Source: Melanopsichium pennsylvanicum (Eukaryota > Basidiomycota > Ustilaginomycetes > Ustilaginales). Taken from it: a stretch of 64,000 nucleotides of DNA. A program made the position numbers and the translations under genes. The stretch covers positions 806,001 to 870,000 of the forward strand of contig OAPG01000001.1 of the NCBI GenBank assembly GCA_900208305.1, read 5' to 3'. Positions 17,076 through 27,480 of the stretch are shown here, one piece after another. Within the stretch, counting starts at the first letter, position 1, and every line of letters begins with the position of its first letter. The notes beneath the pieces are model-generated. The model had not been told where the DNA came from, ran no database searches, and saw only the letters and a list, made by a program, of their open reading frames with translations.

Positions 17076-18878
17076 ATGATCTCCGCCCTTCAGTGGATCT
17101 CAAGAGGAAAGGCTCTCCCGCATCCTAAAAAGTATGTTCTCGACGATTCCGAAATGGACCGTGTGTCCAACATGGCCAATGTTCAATTCGAAGATGCCAA
17201 AGCCCAACTCGAACGTGCACAGCGTGACATTGCACGAGGCAAAGATCCATTTGCTCCCTCCACTGGTGATGATGATGATGACGATGACATCGACGAGCAT
17301 GATCGGAAGGATGAAGACGAAGACGATGCCGAGATGAAAGACGAAGAACTCGCTTCAACCACTACCCAGGAGAATCAAAAGGACACCAAACAGGACCCAG
17401 ATGATCTTTCTCGCTACAACCTCGACGAATACGACGACGAACCCGGCACCGATTTCAACGCTGGTGCATTCACCAACATTAGAGGACTGGCCGTTTATCA
17501 GAGCAACCAAGATGATCCTTACATTACCGTCAATGCGGATGCAGAGAACGACGACGAAGCAGAGGAACGACAAGAGCTGGAAGTTTACCCTACAGATAAT
17601 TTTATCATCGCAGCTAAAACCGAAGACGATGTATCCCAGCTTGAAGCTCACATCTATGCTGCAAACGATTCCAATCTTTACGTTCATCATGATCTCATGC
17701 TCCCCAGCTTCCCCCTCTGTCTCGAATGGTTGGATTACTCACCCGCTCGTTCCATTCCTGCTTCTGCTGCTGATCAAAACACAACCGATGCGATCGCAGC
17801 CCGAACAGGTGCTAATTTTATCGCGGTAGGAACCATGGATCCAGAGATAGAAATTTGGAGTATGGATGTGGTGGATGGCATGTATCCCGATGCAATTCTG
17901 GGACGAAAATCTGAAACGGATCAACTCAATGCAGCCCTTGGAACGGGTAAGAAGAAACGCAAACAGAGCAAACCACGTGTCGCCAACGCCGACTATCACG
18001 TTGATGCCGTCCTTGGTCTATCCTGGAACCCCATTGCTAGAAACTTGTTGGCTTCCGCAAGTGCCGATGGCACCGTCAAACTTTGGGACCTTTCACGACC
18101 TCACACCAGCGAATCCTCATCCGCTTTTCGATCGTTCAATGCACACACGGATAAAGTTCAATCGGTAGCCTGGCAAGCTAAAGCCATCGGTGGTTCGGGT
18201 GCGACCACGGCTAATCCGGCGGTGTTGCTGAGTGGAAGTTACGATAAGACAATCAGGGTGTTTGATACGAGGACACCCGATACGGCGAGTGTGATTTCGA
18301 TTGGGAGTGATGTGGAAAGTGTGGTTTGGAATGGTTGGAATTCAGGTGCAAACACATTTTTAAGCTCTTTGGAAAGTGGTCTCGTTCAGAGTTTCGACAT
18401 TCGCAATCCCACGCAGTCACTGTGGACCCTCCAAGCGCACGATACAGCCTGTACTAGCGTAGACATCTCGCCTCACATCCCAGGATGCATCTTGACCGCT
18501 TCTTCCGATAGGAGTGTCAAACTTTGGAATCTCTCGGAAATCGAATCCCAAGCCGAGGTGGAAAAGCCGAGCGCGATCAATTTGGTGGTTTCGCGTGATT
18601 TGGGTATTGGTAAGATTTTCGCTTCCAAATTTTCGCCTAACGATCCTCTTACGTTGGCAGCAGCGGGTAGTGGTGGTCAGTTGCAAGTGTTTAATGCGCT
18701 CAGCAATGCGGGTGTTAGAAAGACTTTTGGTGATAGGTTGAGGAAGCTACAAGGTGAACTCAAGGTCGATATCGATGGAACAGAACAGAGTAGAGGTGAT
18801 GGCGTGGTTAGGATCGAGGACGATGACGATGATAGTGATGATGGGGATATCGTTGAGGCTGACGATATGCAAGACTAA
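17076..18878 (+). CDS. PWP1: Periodic tryptophan protein 1 (WD-repeat, ribosome biogenesis)
   Basis: A 600-residue WD40 protein. Pwp1 is a nucleolar factor needed for early 60S assembly and, in animals, for mTOR-linked rDNA control. It begins MISALQWISRGKALPHPKKY, the typical Pwp1 N-terminus, followed by an acidic stretch at about 65-100. WD repeats are visible from about 235 onwards: LGLSWNPIARNLLASASADG with TVKLWDLS, LLSGSYDKTIRVFDTR, then ILTASSDRSVKLWNLS. The C-terminus is acidic again. The frame extends 27 codons upstream, but the conserved start is the ATG at 17076. It is divergent from RPF2 and convergent with the S28 peptidase gene. Confidence 0.93.
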   Translation: MISALQWISRGKALPHPKKYVLDDSEMDRVSNMANVQFEDAKAQLERAQRDIARGKDPFAPSTGDDDDDDDIDEHDRKDEDEDDAEMKDEELASTTTQENQKDTKQDPDDLSRYNLDEYDDEPGTDFNAGAFTNIRGLAVYQSNQDDPYITVNADAENDDEAEERQELEVYPTDNFIIAAKTEDDVSQLEAHIYAANDSNLYVHHDLMLPSFPLCLEWLDYSPARSIPASAADQNTTDAIAARTGANFIAVGTMDPEIEIWSMDVVDGMYPDAILGRKSETDQLNAALGTGKKKRKQSKPRVANADYHVDAVLGLSWNPIARNLLASASADGTVKLWDLSRPHTSESSSAFRSFNAHTDKVQSVAWQAKAIGGSGATTANPAVLLSGSYDKTIRVFDTRTPDTASVISIGSDVESVVWNGWNSGANTFLSSLESGLVQSFDIRNPTQSLWTLQAHDTACTSVDISPHIPGCILTASSDRSVKLWNLSEIESQAEVEKPSAINLVVSRDLGIGKIFASKFSPNDPLTLAAAGSGGQLQVFNALSNAGVRKTFGDRLRKLQGELKVDIDGTEQSRGDGVVRIEDDDDDSDDGDIVEADDMQD

Positions 18879-19282
18879 AAATTTGCGAGATTGGCCTAGC
18901 ATTTTCTTCCCCCTTTTCCCCCCCTTCCCTCTTCTCTATCACTCTCATACAGTATCAATTGACTCTTTTGTTCACTGTAATCTCTTGACAAAACACAATC
19001 CATCTTCTCATCCTACGCGTGAGATCGTCAACTTCAGGTCAACTTTTGCCGTCCCCTAAACCCTTTTGAGAGCGTGCTCAATCCATTCTTTTGTTACCTT
19101 TTCTATCAAAGGACAATCAATTCATTTTCCACACGTGGAAGAAACAGATTCCATCTCGATTTACCTCTACATCCACATTGCAAGATCGCTTTACATGAAA
19201 CATACTGCAGGTCTTAACTTTCTGCACATTGTCCACCTTTTCAAGGGGTTCAAGAAGTAAAAGAAGTATAAAAAGTAACGTT
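18879..19282. other. Convergent intergenic region between PWP1 and the S28 peptidase gene
   Basis: 404 bp of 3' flanks, pyrimidine-rich just after the PWP1 stop. No gene or repeat is seen. Confidence 0.6.
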
Positions 19283-21232
19283 TTAATCTCGATTGAGCCA
19301 GGCTTTGACGAATTCAACCTGCTGTTGATGAATCCTCCTTACACGCTCTGGTGTTTTTTTATTATCCTTGATACCGTTTTCGTCGCAATGATGCCAACAA
19401 TCTGGAATGAGTTTAAAAGGTCTAGTAATCGTATCTGTTCTTGCACCACCTTTTGCCCATTCTTCACTATGTACTGTTGCTGGACGCCATGGATCATATT
19501 GACCGTCCACAAAAGCCAATCGATCCATTCCAAGTTCAAAGTTACCCAACCTGTTCACTTGGTCAATATCCGGTCGTTCGGGCATAACGTAATGCTCACC
19601 TGGAGCAAAACCTTTCGAACAAATCTCGTGCGCGTAGTCATAATCCAACAACGTGCTCACAAGTTTGGGTCCAGATGGAACAAAGTATTTCGACTTTCCA
19701 TCCGGAGTCACAAGATATTGAGCAGGAGGTGGAGCAGTCATAATGTAACCCCAAGTGGTACAATATTGGAAAGTCCATGCTCTACCAGCACTAAGTTGCT
19801 CCTGCCCAGCAAATGCGTCAAAGTCGTTGCCAAAGCATTCGTCAGCACTCGCTCCAATTTGTCCATCCTCGCCTTTGGTACACGGCTCGACATAATTCGT
19901 GCGGATATAGTGTGCATAAGCATGAACCTCACGAGAAACATCCAACCCTTCCGACACTATACGCGCGCTAACCGAATCGGGTTCGTAATCGCCTTCTTCA
20001 CCGTACGTTATTAGAGTATTACAGAACTCGCCAAACTCTGTCGAGGACACGTTGGGATCCCAATTGAGACTCTGGAAAGCGCCTAAAGGATAGGTGTTGA
20101 GGTTCGCCAAATCGCCCAAGTTGCTCAACCCTTCTAGACCGAAGAGCTGCAGCAGCTTCACGGTTGCATTGTGGTCTCGATCGGGCTGATTTCCACCGGT
20201 GAGAGGATTGGGAGCGATGATCTTGTCAATGCCCGCAATGGCTGCTTGAATAGCCTGGCTGCACCTCGCCTCTGCGCCACGCGCGATCGGGTAAAAATAC
20301 TCTGGGAACTGATCCACAGCGGTCACCACTGCACTTGAAGCGATGGCTCCGTAGACCAGATCTGGATACAACAATCTCATGTGCGCTGCTCGTCCTCCAG
20401 GGTAACTGCCTCCGTAGTAGATGACCTTGCGAGGCTCATCATTGTCCGTACCTGGAATGTGAAGATTGCGGATGAATTCGGCCGAGTCCTCGAGTGCTTG
20501 GGCGTTAGTCAGCCATCGAAGCTCGTCCACGCCCCAAGCAGTTCCCGGACCGAGAGCGGTACGGTTCGGAAGCGATGTGCCGTAGTAACGGTGTTCAAGG
20601 ACAATGCCAATGCCGCCAGTGGCAGAGGAGAGGATTTCGAGGATTCCAGTATCGAGGAAAGGGATTCTGGCTCGAGCATCGGCTTCTCCGGAGTCAAGTA
20701 TGTAGATGGGGACGGCGTCGTCATTCTTGCGGGAGGACGCCGGCTTATAGTGACGGGTCGAGTAGAAAAAGCGTTGGTCGAACTGGACAGAGGTGGTGTT
20801 GGAGAAGTGATCTAGTGGTTGCTTGTAGTAGGCGGGTTCCTCGATGTCGTGCTTGGGCTTCTTTGACAAAGAGACAGCTGCGGGCTTTAGGCGCTCGACG
20901 AAGTTTGCGACAGTGGAACCAAGACCCGGCTGCAGAGAGAGACTATTCTGAACTATGTTCCAGACTCGGCTGATCACATGATCGTTGATGTCCAACTCAG
21001 CCTCAGCAACTGTCTTCTCGATTCGCTGTTGTTGCTTATGATATCTTCTTTCGAGCATACGTTGGAATCCATCCATACGTCGAGGTGTCGAATGAGTCAA
21101 ACGTTCAGCACTGATGTGATGATGCCTCTTGGCCGAGACCTCGCTTGAGCCATTCGTAGGTACCGCAACTACTTGAGCGCTGAGGGCAGAAAGACTCAGC
21201 GCTAGGGCGAGCCATGTGGTAGCGAGCTTCAT
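19283..21232 (-). CDS. Secreted serine carboxypeptidase, peptidase family S28
   Basis: A 649-residue protein of the lysosomal Pro-X carboxypeptidase / thymus-specific serine protease family (S28). The N-terminus is a clear signal peptide (MKLATTWLALALSLSALSAQ, cleavage probably after VVA or later). QPLDHFSN near 155 opens the catalytic domain, a family hallmark. EHRYYGTSLP follows. The nucleophile serine lies in YYGGSYPGGRAA (about Ser276), the acid in FVDGQYDPWRPA, and the histidine in PDCWHHCDENG. The motif around the serine is GGSYPGG where many members have GGSYGG. Members cleave after proline at peptide C-termini or act as prolyl tri/tetra-peptidases. Secretion is expected; the substrate is unknown. 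ATG 21232 gives a complete signal peptide. Confidence 0.88.
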   Translation of the reverse strand: MKLATTWLALALSLSALSAQVVAVPTNGSSEVSAKRHHHISAERLTHSTPRRMDGFQRMLERRYHKQQQRIEKTVAEAELDINDHVISRVWNIVQNSLSLQPGLGSTVANFVERLKPAAVSLSKKPKHDIEEPAYYKQPLDHFSNTTSVQFDQRFFYSTRHYKPASSRKNDDAVPIYILDSGEADARARIPFLDTGILEILSSATGGIGIVLEHRYYGTSLPNRTALGPGTAWGVDELRWLTNAQALEDSAEFIRNLHIPGTDNDEPRKVIYYGGSYPGGRAAHMRLLYPDLVYGAIASSAVVTAVDQFPEYFYPIARGAEARCSQAIQAAIAGIDKIIAPNPLTGGNQPDRDHNATVKLLQLFGLEGLSNLGDLANLNTYPLGAFQSLNWDPNVSSTEFGEFCNTLITYGEEGDYEPDSVSARIVSEGLDVSREVHAYAHYIRTNYVEPCTKGEDGQIGASADECFGNDFDAFAGQEQLSAGRAWTFQYCTTWGYIMTAPPPAQYLVTPDGKSKYFVPSGPKLVSTLLDYDYAHEICSKGFAPGEHYVMPERPDIDQVNRLGNFELGMDRLAFVDGQYDPWRPATVHSEEWAKGGARTDTITRPFKLIPDCWHHCDENGIKDNKKTPERVRRIHQQQVEFVKAWLNRD

Positions 21233-22355
21233 CTTAGGACGAGTATTGCTCCAACCTCGATATCGATATCAATCGTCAACAATTTTGAGATGGTGGAAGC
21301 ACATCGAAAACTATCTGCAACACGACTATGGGTGGATAACAAACGGACCCAATCAATCCGTTTTTTTTTTGGTGTTCGATGCGGCGAATACTGTAGCCGG
21401 CTGCAAGTGAGATGGGCGAATGGCTCTCTGCCTCAGTCACAGTTTGAATATCGGACGTCACCGATCCGCTCGTTGTATCCCAACAGCGCAATATCCCAAC
21501 AGCGCAATATCCCAACAGCGCAATATCCCAACAGCGCAATATCCCAACAGGGGAACCGTGCGAGCTCTTCGTGCACCTTGCAGCCCGCGATGCACAAACT
21601 GAGCCCTCACTGAACAAGAGTCGAGGAAATTGGCAGACTCACTGCGCAAAGTTTCCGCATCCTGCCTTTGCCGTGGCCACTATTGCTACGCAGCAATTCA
21701 TGTTTTTCCCTACAGGCCTTCAAGCTTGCATGGTAAGTCTACTGCATGGGTGACCAGCTGCCCACTAGACGCTTGATGGAGTGAAAACCAGAACAACTTG
21801 ACTCCCAAGCCACTCAAAAGTGCCTCCATCAGGTGCAGGCAACAAGGCGGAATTACCCTTTGAACATTTTGTCACACCAGCCAGCCCATCACAGTCGTCG
21901 AATAGTATTTATTGATTGCATGAGAAATCGTACATCGTGAAGCAAGGCGACGAATCTGAGGAAAAAGGCACAAATCGAGATAAGAGAGAAAGTGTAGGGG
22001 GTGGAAGGAGACACAGATGCAAGGTCGATCGGAAGCCCATACGCACCTTGATCAGCAAAGGCCTTTATGCACGAGAGAGCACAAAAAACGCCCTGAGAGA
22101 CGAGCGCTCACTGATCACGGAAGGTGCAGTCTGGCAAACAAGCGGCGCGGAATGATGCTGAAAGAGAAGGTAGTGGAAAGTCGGTGAGGTGCACATCTGT
22201 TGTAAGAGACGGGCTACAGCTTCAAAACGTGTCGAGTAGGATTGTAGCAGTCAGCCGACTGACACTCTCTGATGGCAAAGAAGGCTGCAGAGTGCCGAGA
22301 CAACACACGAACGAGGTGGGAAGGCGGCTCCAAGAAGGGGTCGATCTGGGTATGT
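21233..22355. other. Intergenic region between the S28 peptidase gene and CDC42
   Basis: About 1.1 kb. It holds the promoter of the peptidase gene, a 16-bp minisatellite (21476-21550) and the 3' flank of CDC42. Several frames of 60-110 codons exist, but they overlap the minisatellite or have no recognisable content. Confidence 0.55.
21476..21550. repeat. Minisatellite, 4.7 copies of a 16-bp unit
   Basis: The unit TATCCCAACAGCGCAA is repeated four times exactly and followed by an 11-base partial copy. It lies about 245 bp upstream of the S28 peptidase start codon. Confidence 0.96.
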
Positions 22356-22931
22356 TTAGAGAATAGCGCACTTGGACTTCTTGCGGATGACGGGTGGCTC
22401 CAAAGCAGCGACGATAGCCTCGTCAAACACGTTTTTCAAGCCCTTCTGTGTCAGCGCAGAGCACTCGACGTACTTGACCGCACCCAACTCTCTCGCCAAG
22501 CGCTCGCCTGCCTCAAAGGGAACAGGGCGCTGCTTTGATCGCGCCAGCTTCTCGATCACTGCATGGTCGTCACGCAAATCCACCTGGGTACCAACAATCA
22601 AGCAAGGCACACCGGGACAGTGGTGATGCACTTCAGGAAACCACTTCTCCTTTACGTTTTCAAACGACGCTGGCGAAGTCACTGAGAAGCAGACGAGGAA
22701 AACATCGGTCTGGGGGTATGATAGCGGTCGCAGTCGGTCGTAGTCTTCCTGTCCGGCAGTGTCGAAAAGTCCGAGCGTGTATGGGTCCTCGCCGATCATG
22801 ACAGTCACCGCATAGTTGTCAAAGACTGTGGGGACGTACTCCGAAGGGAATTTGTTGGTGGTGTACGAGATCAATAGACAAGTCTTACCGACCGCACCGT
22901 CTCCGACGACGACACACTTGATGGTCTGCAT
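22356..22931 (-). CDS. CDC42: Rho-family GTPase Cdc42
   Basis: 191 residues, the canonical length. Cdc42 is the membrane-anchored polarity switch controlling actin, septins and cell separation or budding. The P-loop GDGAVGKT is at 10-17, switch [10 protein letters not shown] includes Thr35, DTAGQ is at 57-61, TQVDLRDD at 115-122 (TQVD rather than TKLD is typical of Cdc42 over Rac), and [15 protein letters not shown] follows. The tail is RKKSKCAIL: a polybasic stretch plus a CAAX box ending in Leu, predicting geranylgeranylation. No interruption of the frame is seen. The upstream 6 kb on its promoter side contain no other convincing gene. Confidence 0.97.
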   Translation of the reverse strand: MQTIKCVVVGDGAVGKTCLLISYTTNKFPSEYVPTVFDNYAVTVMIGEDPYTLGLFDTAGQEDYDRLRPLSYPQTDVFLVCFSVTSPASFENVKEKWFPEVHHHCPGVPCLIVGTQVDLRDDHAVIEKLARSKQRPVPFEAGERLARELGAVKYVECSALTQKGLKNVFDEAIVAALEPPVIRKKSKCAIL

Positions 22932-24600
22932 TTCTTTTTTTTAATCTGGCCAAAAAACGTCGTCGGCAGCAAGCATATGTGATGTTGTGATGATGATGTC
23001 GGTAATCATAGTTAGGATGATTGGCAAAAACAAGGAAAGGAGCGAGAAGGTCAGATACAGCCCATCAAAACTCTGAAAAGTTATAATCGTAAATGCCCAG
23101 CCGTTTTCTTCCCTTGCTGTGAACTTCAATGACAGCCACTGGCTCAGGAAAGTAAAACACTCCTCGACTGTCCGTCATTCTAGATGTTTGTGATACATGG
23201 CATGAAACATTCAAGCGAATGACTTGCTAGACAGTCATTCTCCGGCTGCTGTGATCTGCGCAAACGGCCGCAAGGCTCCAACCTACAACGCATTCGCATT
23301 GGGGTTCCACTGCGCTTCCTTCAAGCCCTCTTCTGGATGCGGACAATGCCGCATTGCGTAACTTGGGCGGAATTTCCGGTGTGGGGGCGTCCGTCAGCTG
23401 AACGAGGCAGAGAGACGACTCACGTTCTAGGAATAGGGCGGGACGTCTTGTTGATTTGAGGAGCAACTTTTCTTTTGCTTTTATCGCCGAGTTAGACAAA
23501 CGAATTGATCGGCACCGATCAGAGTAAGAGCAGAAAGCTGGACAATTTGAGGCTGTTTGACAAGAACGAAAAGCTCGGAAGAGAAGATGAAATGCGTTTG
23601 TAGGGAGCTCTCAGAGCGGTCGGATGAGGTATTGCAGATGCGATGTTGGCGTCAATGTAACGAATCCAGCTAGGTAGTGATAACCGCAACTTGCAATTGA
23701 ATACTATATCGTTGAGAGTAGGGAATGGTAGAGATGCTGAGATCGAGGATGCAGATGCAACAAATATGTGATGGAAGTGTCAACGGTGAACAGCGGAAAG
23801 GGATGGCATTGAGCGTGTATCAGTGGGCCAACCAAAACAGGCAGAGGCGAGCCGAGAGACAACAAAAGAGCCAGTCAGAGAGAGCAAAATGAGACGCGCG
23901 AGCTTTGACACCAAATAGAGCCAAGTTAGCGGTAAAATCACTGCCACTGTGACCTCAAGAGATGGTAAATTGCAGGAGAGTGGTGATTGCAATTACGCAG
24001 TGCAGTGGCACGCAGACCAGCAGGGAGCGCTTCCGAAAAGAAACAGAACAGAGGCCAAGTAGGTTGCCAGCCAGCCTCGAATCAAATCCAGTTCGAGGGT
24101 CAAGGGGGGCGAGGCAAAGGTGCAACCGCAACGTTAGCTGCGCGCTCTGTTCTTGGGCAGCCCAGCCCAGCCCAGCCCAGCCCAGCCCAGCGCGGCTGTG
24201 AGTGTGAGTGTACAGTTGGCTGCAATCCACACCCGCAATCACGCCCCTATGCAGCCGGCGACTTTAGTTGGAACCCTCCCAACCCATGCACGCAGTATGA
24301 CCTATACAAAAGTGCTTTAATCTCTTGCAGGGTTTGTTCGAAATGGTAAGTGGGTTTCAAAGCCCTCATTTGAAGTGGACCCTTTCGTCGAATTTAAATT
24401 CTAAGGTGCAGCAATTCGGAGCAACTGAATACGAGATTTAGAGATTTAGGAATAAGTTATGGAACTTTCTAAGGGCTAAATACAGAGGTTTTGGAGAGAC
24501 TCGACCTGCCGTGAGCGAAAGTAAATTTTGGCTCATGGGCCAAATTCTACTTAAGCAGGTCATGGTTCGAATAGATTTTATTAATAAACCACGATTTTTT
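22932..24600. other. Upstream region of CDC42, no gene seen
   Basis: Promoter and probable leader of CDC42 followed by non-coding DNA. It carries a pentanucleotide repeat at 24161-24190. CpG is normal for the window up to about 24.6 kb, then drops sharply. Several 60-95-codon frames show no family features. Confidence 0.55.
24161..24190. repeat. (CCCAG)6 pentanucleotide repeat
   Basis: Six perfect CCCAG units in the gene-free region upstream of CDC42. Confidence 0.93.
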
Positions 24601-25733
24601 GGGACACATCATTCTTGGCTTCTACCTTCAACTTTCTTTTGCAACTTTCCCAATTTTGAAGTTAACATGGCTTAAATTGAAATACAAAAAACACCATCTT
24701 TCACAACAAACTCACAAACACCAGGCTTGTATTGACACTTGATACACAAGAAGGCAAGTTAAGATTATCCTAGGTATCAAATTCTCTCTCTCCAGAAGCC
24801 ATCTGCCCCCCATGACAGTTCCAATGCATTGAGCTTAATTCCCCAAAATTGTCCAGACCCTTGGCAACAAGCCAGGCACTCCAAAAACAAGCCTTCTACT
24901 CAGGAGACCTACACAGGTGACCTCCTTTTGATGAAGGTCTCTCCTACTTCACATTTCAAGCAAGGATTAGTAGAGAAGTTGTCAGAAGAGAGCTATGCGG
25001 TATTCTAGAAGCTCAGGAGCATGATCCCAACTCAAGAGATTAGGGGTAACTTTGAGCTAGGCATCTACCACCATGTTGGAGAATCATACTTAGGGTTGAC
25101 TGTCAACAACACAAAAAAGAAGATCAGGGAGAAGGCCAAGCAAGCTCCTGAACTGGGCAGTGGATCACAGCAAGAGCTTTTGGCAGTTGATCAACACTCT
25201 CTTGCCAGCAGAATGGAAGCAGGCAATGAAAGCCAGAGAAAGCAAGTCAAAGGAGGTTATTTAGAAGTAATTTTAAAGGCAGGTAGAACTTCTCTGCCCT
25301 TCTTGGACCACAGTCACCTTGTTCAACAGTATCAGGGACCAGAGTGCCAAACCCAGGTAGTGGTTCAAAACACAATGAAACTGGCTGTTTTATCCTGTTT
25401 CAACTTGAGCATTGATGAAACACTTGGTTTTATCCAATATTGTCTGAGACCTGATGGAATAATACCAAGCTGACTGGTCTCTGTGAACAATCCTTTCAGA
25501 GGTAATGCAACTTGTCTGGACATTGTACTGCCTTCATGTTGCACAAGTGTTCTTGATGCAGGTGTTGGTCACAGTTGTTACAGGGTGCAGAACACCAAAC
25601 TGGATAAAACCCTTAGTTTGATTGCATTTCAATTTGACTTCCAATAAGAAAGGGAGTCCTAGCCAAACTTGGTTGGGGATCTGCCAAACAGCATAGATAA
25701 GAAATGTGGACTACCAAGGGCCTTGGTACGGTA

Positions 25734-26102
25734 TGTTAGGCTTCCAGCTGGTATGGAAGTCCTAGTCAGATAGGTCACACATATGAAGCCCAGTTACTGT
25801 CAGTCACTGACTCAGGAAGTCAGTACTGGCAAGCGCAAGGCCCAGGTTTGTATACAGTGTGATAGGAGGAACTAGTATGGAGATAAGGAACAGGACAGCC
25901 ACAGTATATAAGGATATAGTTGTTTCAGCTGTGGAGGAGCTGGGCTCATCCACTCTACTATTCATACTCTTAGTCTTTACCTTACAAGTTGTTTCCAATG
26001 TCTCCATATCTAAGTATATTGTCAACTGCTGCAATCATAAGGTACTGCAGCATCCCAATGCATGTGTCCTGCTCATCCAAAGGAGTCCAACATCACCAAC
26101 AA
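25734..26102 (+). repeat. Possible solo LTR-like segment
   Basis: The segment starts TGTTAG and ends CCAACA, the usual TG...CA form with short inverted ends, and holds a TATA-like GTATATAAGG at 25904-25913. Length (about 370 bp) is in the range of fungal LTRs. No second copy, target-site duplication or internal retrotransposon coding sequence is found, so the call is weak. Confidence 0.22.
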
Positions 26103-26416
26103 TTGTAAGCACCTCTACTGACACTATAGCACCTCAACTGTAGGCGGAACCTCAACTGCGGCAATGGAACCCACACCATAGCCTTATCAGACAACAACAA
26201 CAGCTCCAAAGTTCCCAGGAGATGTTGTAGACAACAACTGGCGCTTGTGTCAAGAACACTTGTGTATAGCGCAGGTCATACAAACGTTCAGACAAGCTGC
26301 ACTACCGCTGAACAGAGTGTTCACAGGGGCTAGTTGACTTGGAACAGTTCCAGCGGGTCTCAACACAAACCAGATAGAAAACGCACTTCCAGCGGGTCTC
26401 ATTTTGGAACACAATA

Positions 26417-26550
26417 GAACCCCAGATTTCATCAGGTTCCATTGGATATTAAATGGAACCCCAAGTTAGGCACATTGGTAACCCTAACCCTAACAATAAA
26501 ACCCCAGACTTCATGGGATATTAAACGGAACCCTGAGTTAGGCACATTGG
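26417..26550. repeat. Imperfect direct repeat flanking (CCCTAA)2-like bases
   Basis: Two related 50-60-bp blocks (26417-26478 and 26498-26550) share ACCCCAGA, TTCAT, GGATATTAAA and GTTAGGCACATTGG. Between them lies TAACCCTAACCCTAAC (26479-26494), which matches the TTAGGG telomere repeat type on the other strand. Confidence 0.75.
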
Positions 26551-27480
26551 CCCCTGACACTATACAGCCCAAAATCCACTTGCAATGAACAGCGCTTGGA
26601 GCAACTTTCTGATGGCATCCAATGAGGAGGTCCAGTATTGAAGAGGCACTGGCAGACCTTGATTATTGACACAGGGCGCACTGGTGGCTTCACCATGCCA
26701 GGCAAGCAGGCTAACTGTTGACATCTGCAACACACCTTGGCAGACAGCTTTGACAGTTTCAAAAGCACCACACAAGATCAACGCAAGAGGCGCCATAGTC
26801 ATTGATGAAGATTTCCACAAGTCAGTGAGTGGAGGACTTGTGCAAGATGACAAGGAAAAAGCAACATGATGGGCAGCTGAGGGCAGCTCTGAGCATCTGT
26901 AAAGGTCATGGAAAGAGCAGAGCTCATGCAACAGCAGCATCTGCTTTGACAGCTATTTCCAACCTTGTCTGGGAAGCAGCCAGCTTCAAAAGTTAGCTTG
27001 TATGACCTGCTTGTACTGTAAATGTAAGTTACTTCTAACAGCAACCTGATTTTGTTGGGCAGCAAGTTGGACCAATGTGTTGGCAAGCCTGATGTCAAAG
27101 GGTCTCACTTGAAAGCCACACCATGCCATGCTAGGGAGTAAAAGAAAGGCTGCTAGCTTGGGTTGGACATTGCAAGTAAGCAATGAAAGACATGCACCAA
27201 AGTGAAGGATTGAAGGAATCAACTTACACATCAATCCTGACTGACATCCAGACACAATCCACCAACAACTGGCAGGGATACACCTTTTGAGTCCAAGTTG
27301 AGCTTGAATGTGGCAATAATCGACAAATCTGCCCACCCAACATTCCTCTTTCACATTGAAATTGCATGATCAATTGGATTCATCTAATCCACACAGGGGA
27401 ACACATTGTGACTTGTCAGGAATTTCAATCATCTTGTGAAGGTCTGCAAGTTCTGATGAAAAGTGATAGAATTGTGTGCA

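Larger units (their letters stand above)
24600..27480. mobile_element. CpG-depleted island, probable decayed transposable-element DNA
   Basis: By eye, most 60-base lines between about 24,661 and 26,100 contain no CpG at all, and I count fewer than 25 CpG in roughly 2.7 kb, whereas flanking genes have several per line. TpG and CpA are abundant. Only short, unrelated frames are present; the longest, 25021-25473 on the plus strand (150 codons), has no recognisable domain. Sub-features are a possible LTR (25734-26102) and a direct repeat flanking telomere-like bases (26417-26550). The pattern fits an old transposon cluster mutated from CpG to TpG, but no transposase or reverse transcriptase can be identified here. 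Confidence 0.5.

Noticed and set aside
21476..21550. CRISPR-like array
   Set aside because: Copies are directly adjacent with no spacers, and the organism is a eukaryote; these are minisatellites. The same holds for 12263-12316 and 36221-36287.
21276..21617. Repeat proteins predicted from the 16-bp minisatellite in several frames
   Set aside because: A 16-bp unit shifts frame at each copy, so the apparent repeats are by-products of the DNA repeat.
24564..24572. tRNA-like GGTTCGAAT (T-loop motif)
   Set aside because: No acceptor stem, D-arm or anticodon stem can be drawn around it.
24600..27480. Centromere candidate
   Set aside because: Smut centromeres may hold transposon debris, but the island is short and nothing in the sequence itself shows centromere identity.
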